Shown here in pieces: positions 62,231 through 64,000 of a DNA stretch of 64,000 nt. The first letter of the stretch is position 1, and each line of letters opens with the position of its first letter. A model generated the notes under the pieces. That model saw only the letters and a program-made list of their open reading frames with translations, did no database searches and was not told where the DNA came from. The DNA is from Fidelibacterota bacterium (lineage in GTDB: Bacteria > Fidelibacterota > UBA8477 > JABMPR01). The stretch is taken from NCBI GenBank assembly GCA_021734325.1, contig JAIPJF010000009.1:54860-118859 (forward strand). Reading direction: 5' to 3'. The translations under genes and the position numbers were made by a program.

Positions 62231-62380
62231 AATAACTCCAATTGTTTAACGTGAGGTTTACGTGATGAGCGAAAGCTAATTCAAGACCCCTGCCAATGCC
62301 AAGTTTTTCCTTAATTCAATGGTGAAACGATGTATATTCATTTCGCTTCGCCATGAGATTGATAACATTTAGGAGGAATT

Positions 62381-62965
62381 ATGAAAATATTGAAACTAAG
62401 CTTTATGGTCATCTTAACCCTGTTGGTCGCAATCAGCTGCTCCAACCCGCCACCGGTAAACGACATGCCGGACCAGAAAAATGCCACCAACCCTCAAACA
62501 CCAGCAGATCTCCCCGATTGGTACATCAATAACCCGGCAGAAGATGACACCTACATCTATTCGGTTGGCATGGGTGAATCACGGAAAATGGATCTGGCCA
62601 TTGATAAAGCCAAGCAGGCCGGAAAAGTGGAGCTGTCGGAGCGTGTTTCTGCCAATGTCCAGAGTCAGGTAAAAAGCTTTACCCAGGAAGCCGGGATGAC
62701 TGAGAATACTCAGATCGTTGAATTTTATCAATCGACTTCCAAGACCGTTACCGATAACACCCTCAATGGAGTCACCGTGTTAAAACGCTATCCCTACCAA
62801 AAATCTAATGGCACCTGGATCGCTTATGTTCAATTGGGTCTGGCTAAAAATGCCGTAAGTACAGAAGTTGTGAATTTGATCCAGAACGAAGAAGCTTTGT
62901 ACGCTCAGTTCAAGGCATCACAGGCATTTCAGGAACTTGAAGCAGCTACAGGTAATATGAAATAA
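62381..62965 (+). CDS. LPP20 family lipoprotein
   Basis: The protein has 194 residues. The signal peptide ends in the lipobox AISC (cysteine at residue 20), followed by a Pro/Asn-rich linker. LPDWYINNPAEDDTYIYSVGMGESR and AIDKAKQAGKVELSERVSANVQSQ form the LPP20 core, and KRYPYQKSNGTWIAYVQLGLAKN ends it. The domain is found in periplasmic or outer-membrane lipoproteins whose precise role is not known. AGGAGG four bases before the ATG shows strong translation. Confidence 0.87.
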   Translation: MKILKLSFMVILTLLVAISCSNPPPVNDMPDQKNATNPQTPADLPDWYINNPAEDDTYIYSVGMGESRKMDLAIDKAKQAGKVELSERVSANVQSQVKSFTQEAGMTENTQIVEFYQSTSKTVTDNTLNGVTVLKRYPYQKSNGTWIAYVQLGLAKNAVSTEVVNLIQNEEALYAQFKASQAFQELEAATGNMK

Positions 62966-62994
62966 TCCTTAGCTCTTATTTACATTCAAAAAAG

Positions 62995-63025
62995 ACTCCC
63001 CCTTCGATTATTTCGATGGGGGAGT
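62995..63025. terminator. bidirectional terminator between convergent genes
   Basis: The stem ACTCCCCC/GGGGGAGT has a 15-base loop. An A-run lies on the left and a T-run on the right, between the LPP20-type gene and the LytTR regulator gene, and it serves both. Confidence 0.85.
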
Positions 63026-63072
63026 TTTTATTTTGTACTTGATGGAATAGATATTACGCATCGGTGAAAATT

Positions 63073-63795
63073 TTAATTCCCGATATATTTCACCCGATCA
63101 AAGAATTGCTTCTTAAAGGCATCACCCAGGGGAATCTCTTTTCCATCAATTTTTAGAAATTGTTTTTGAATGACCTCGATCTTGTCGATGGCGACCACAT
63201 AGGAACGATGGACCTGGATGAATTCATCACCGGGGAGCAGCTTAAGCAATTGGGAAAAACTCATCCTGGAAAGCAATTCTTTGCCATCCACTTTAAAGAT
63301 GATATAGTGCCCATCCTTTTTGATGAAGCGAATCTTGTCCGTGTTAACCTGATGTATCTGTGAACCACTCTTTATGAATATTGATCGATGTCCTGATCCG
63401 GAAATTATTCCTGTTCCTTCATCTGCAGATGACTGTCTGGAGTCGAGCTTGTTTACGGCTTCCAGAAAGCGTTCAAATGGTATCGGCTTCAACAGATAGT
63501 CAAGTGCCTGAAGCTCATAACTTTCGATGGCAAATTCAGAATAGGCCGTACAAAATACGATGGAAAGGCCTCTTGCCTTTACAAGACGGGACAATTGTAT
63601 GCCATTTAGATCAGGCATGTTTATATCCATAAATACCAGGTCTACTGGCTCTGTTGACAGGTAATTGAGCGCCTCAACCGGATCGGAAAAACTGGCGGAC
63701 AGCCCCATCCAGGAAACTTTACTCACATAATTGGTCAATATATCAATCGCGCCTTGCTCATCATCAATAATCACACAGCGTATCGGTTTATTCAC
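63073..63795 (-). CDS. LytTR family response regulator
   Basis: The protein has 240 residues. The receiver domain has RCVIIDDEQGAIDIL, the phospho-acceptor Asp57 in LVFMDINMPDLNG, FCTAYSEFAIESY and the lysine in LLKPIPFERFL. The C-terminal LytTR DNA-binding domain (about residues 135-238) has KIRFIKKDGHYIIF and FIQVHRSYVVAIDKI. The GTG start overlaps the stop of the upstream sensor-kinase fragment (GTGA), showing a two-gene unit. With the kinase gene interrupted, the regulator may lack its usual activator. Confidence 0.94.
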   Translation of the reverse strand: MNKPIRCVIIDDEQGAIDILTNYVSKVSWMGLSASFSDPVEALNYLSTEPVDLVFMDINMPDLNGIQLSRLVKARGLSIVFCTAYSEFAIESYELQALDYLLKPIPFERFLEAVNKLDSRQSSADEGTGIISGSGHRSIFIKSGSQIHQVNTDKIRFIKKDGHYIIFKVDGKELLSRMSFSQLLKLLPGDEFIQVHRSYVVAIDKIEVIQKQFLKIDGKEIPLGDAFKKQFFDRVKYIGN

Positions 63796-63866
63796 AATGC
63801 AATCCTTAAATTTGCTTGATACGTATCCTCGGTGGACTTAATCTCAAGTTGATGTCTTCCGGGATA
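63792..63866 (-). pseudogene. C-terminal end of a LytS-type sensor histidine kinase, cut off by an IS element
   Basis: The last 24 codons before the regulator gene read YPGRHQLEIKSTEDTYQANL followed by RIAL. This matches the end of the HATPase domain of LytS-family kinases, which closes as NVxxRLxLLYPxxHxLxI and then a short strand pair. Upstream the same frame turns into low-complexity sequence made by G/C palindromes, not kinase. The rest of the kinase gene is expected beyond the window. Confidence 0.7.
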
Positions 63867-63868
63867 GA

Positions 63869-64000
63869 TACCCCCGGGTAAACCCGGGGTCCTAGGGGCT
63901 AACGCCCCCGCTTCGCGAACATTACAAATCCTTTTGGATTTGTCCTGAATCCTGTCGTCCCTGATATTCCACATAATTTCTGATCACTTCCTCATCAACG
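63869..64000 (-). mobile_element. right end of an IS200/IS605-type element with transposase C-terminus
   Basis: A minus-strand frame entering from the window edge ends at TAA 63922-63924. It encodes VDEEVIRNYVEYQGRQDSG plus a short tail, which resembles the C-terminal helix of IS200/IS605 TnpA (DEExIxxYVxxQ). Three palindromes form the element end: CAAATCC-TTTT-GGATTTG (63925-63942, inside the last codons), GGGGC-TAAC-GCCCC (63895-63908) and CCCCGGG-TAAA-CCCGGGG (63872-63889). Subterminal hairpins are the hallmark of this family, which transposes as single-stranded DNA. The transposase catalytic part lies outside the window. Confidence 0.65.

Overview
The window is 64 kb of a gene-dense bacterial chromosome with moderate GC content. 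It has a clear Gram-negative outline: a TonB-dependent receptor, an OmpP1/FadL porin, several lipoproteins with lipobox signals, a Kdo-transferase-like glycosyltransferase, and a secreted protein with lamin-tail and FlgD-like domains. The receptor with an N-terminal carboxypeptidase-regulatory domain, the LytTR regulator, the DUF4416 protein and the NagB/PIG-L fusion together suggest the Fibrobacterota-Chlorobiota-Bacteroidota (FCB) superphylum, perhaps a little-cultured lineage such as Neomarinimicrobiota. That placement is inferred from gene content only; no rRNA or tRNA gene was seen.

Layout. 1-2.1 kb: 3'-truncated FAD/Fe-S D-lactate-dehydrogenase-like gene. 2.1-7.3 kb: lipoproteins, FadL porin and TonB receptor. 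7.3-12.2 kb: MoxR ATPase and DUF58 protein with a giant metallopeptidase/beta-propeller/barrel protein between them. 12.3-13.2 kb: rplU-rpmA. 13.2-19.3 kb: serine hydrolase, dCMP deaminase, asparaginase, degenerate PdxJ-like protein, polysaccharide deacetylase-like protein, DUF819 and DUF4180 proteins. 19.4-23.6 kb: N-acetyltransferase, DUF4416 and NagB-PIG-L fusion. 23.8-33.8 kb: a plus-strand surface-glycan cluster (IspD family, glycosyltransferases, LTA-synthase-like transferase, NeuA, NeuB, KdsC-like, KdtA-like) interrupted by one minus-strand EamA transporter. 33.8-37.4 kb: thiol peroxidase and two tandem DEAD-box helicases.

38.4-42.4 kb is an AT-rich accessory island: a CaCA antiporter, a membrane protein and an HNH endonuclease, all on the minus strand. 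Two of the genes are bounded by complementary core sites, with one full imperfect inverted repeat resembling an integron attC between them. A frameshifted 3' remnant of a tyrosine recombinase lies at the promoter-proximal end. I read this as a decayed integron-like cassette array; it is the most interesting part of the window.

42.4-60.0 kb: membrane and Fe-S proteins, pyrG, radC-like, a long co-directional run (GT2, DUF423, GNAT, GlmM-like, GNAT, BaiN-like, acyltransferase), an orphan lipoprotein flanked by structured direct repeats, a CBS protein and the three-gene pnt transhydrogenase operon. 60.0-64.0 kb: 2H phosphoesterase, lamin-tail protein, LPP20-type lipoprotein and a LytTR regulator. 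The partner sensor-kinase gene of that regulator appears to be interrupted by an IS200/IS605-type element whose right end and transposase C-terminus run off the window. Short palindromes with 4-nt loops at 20.9, 54.5, 56.2 and 63.9 kb look like a REP-type family, possibly related to that element.
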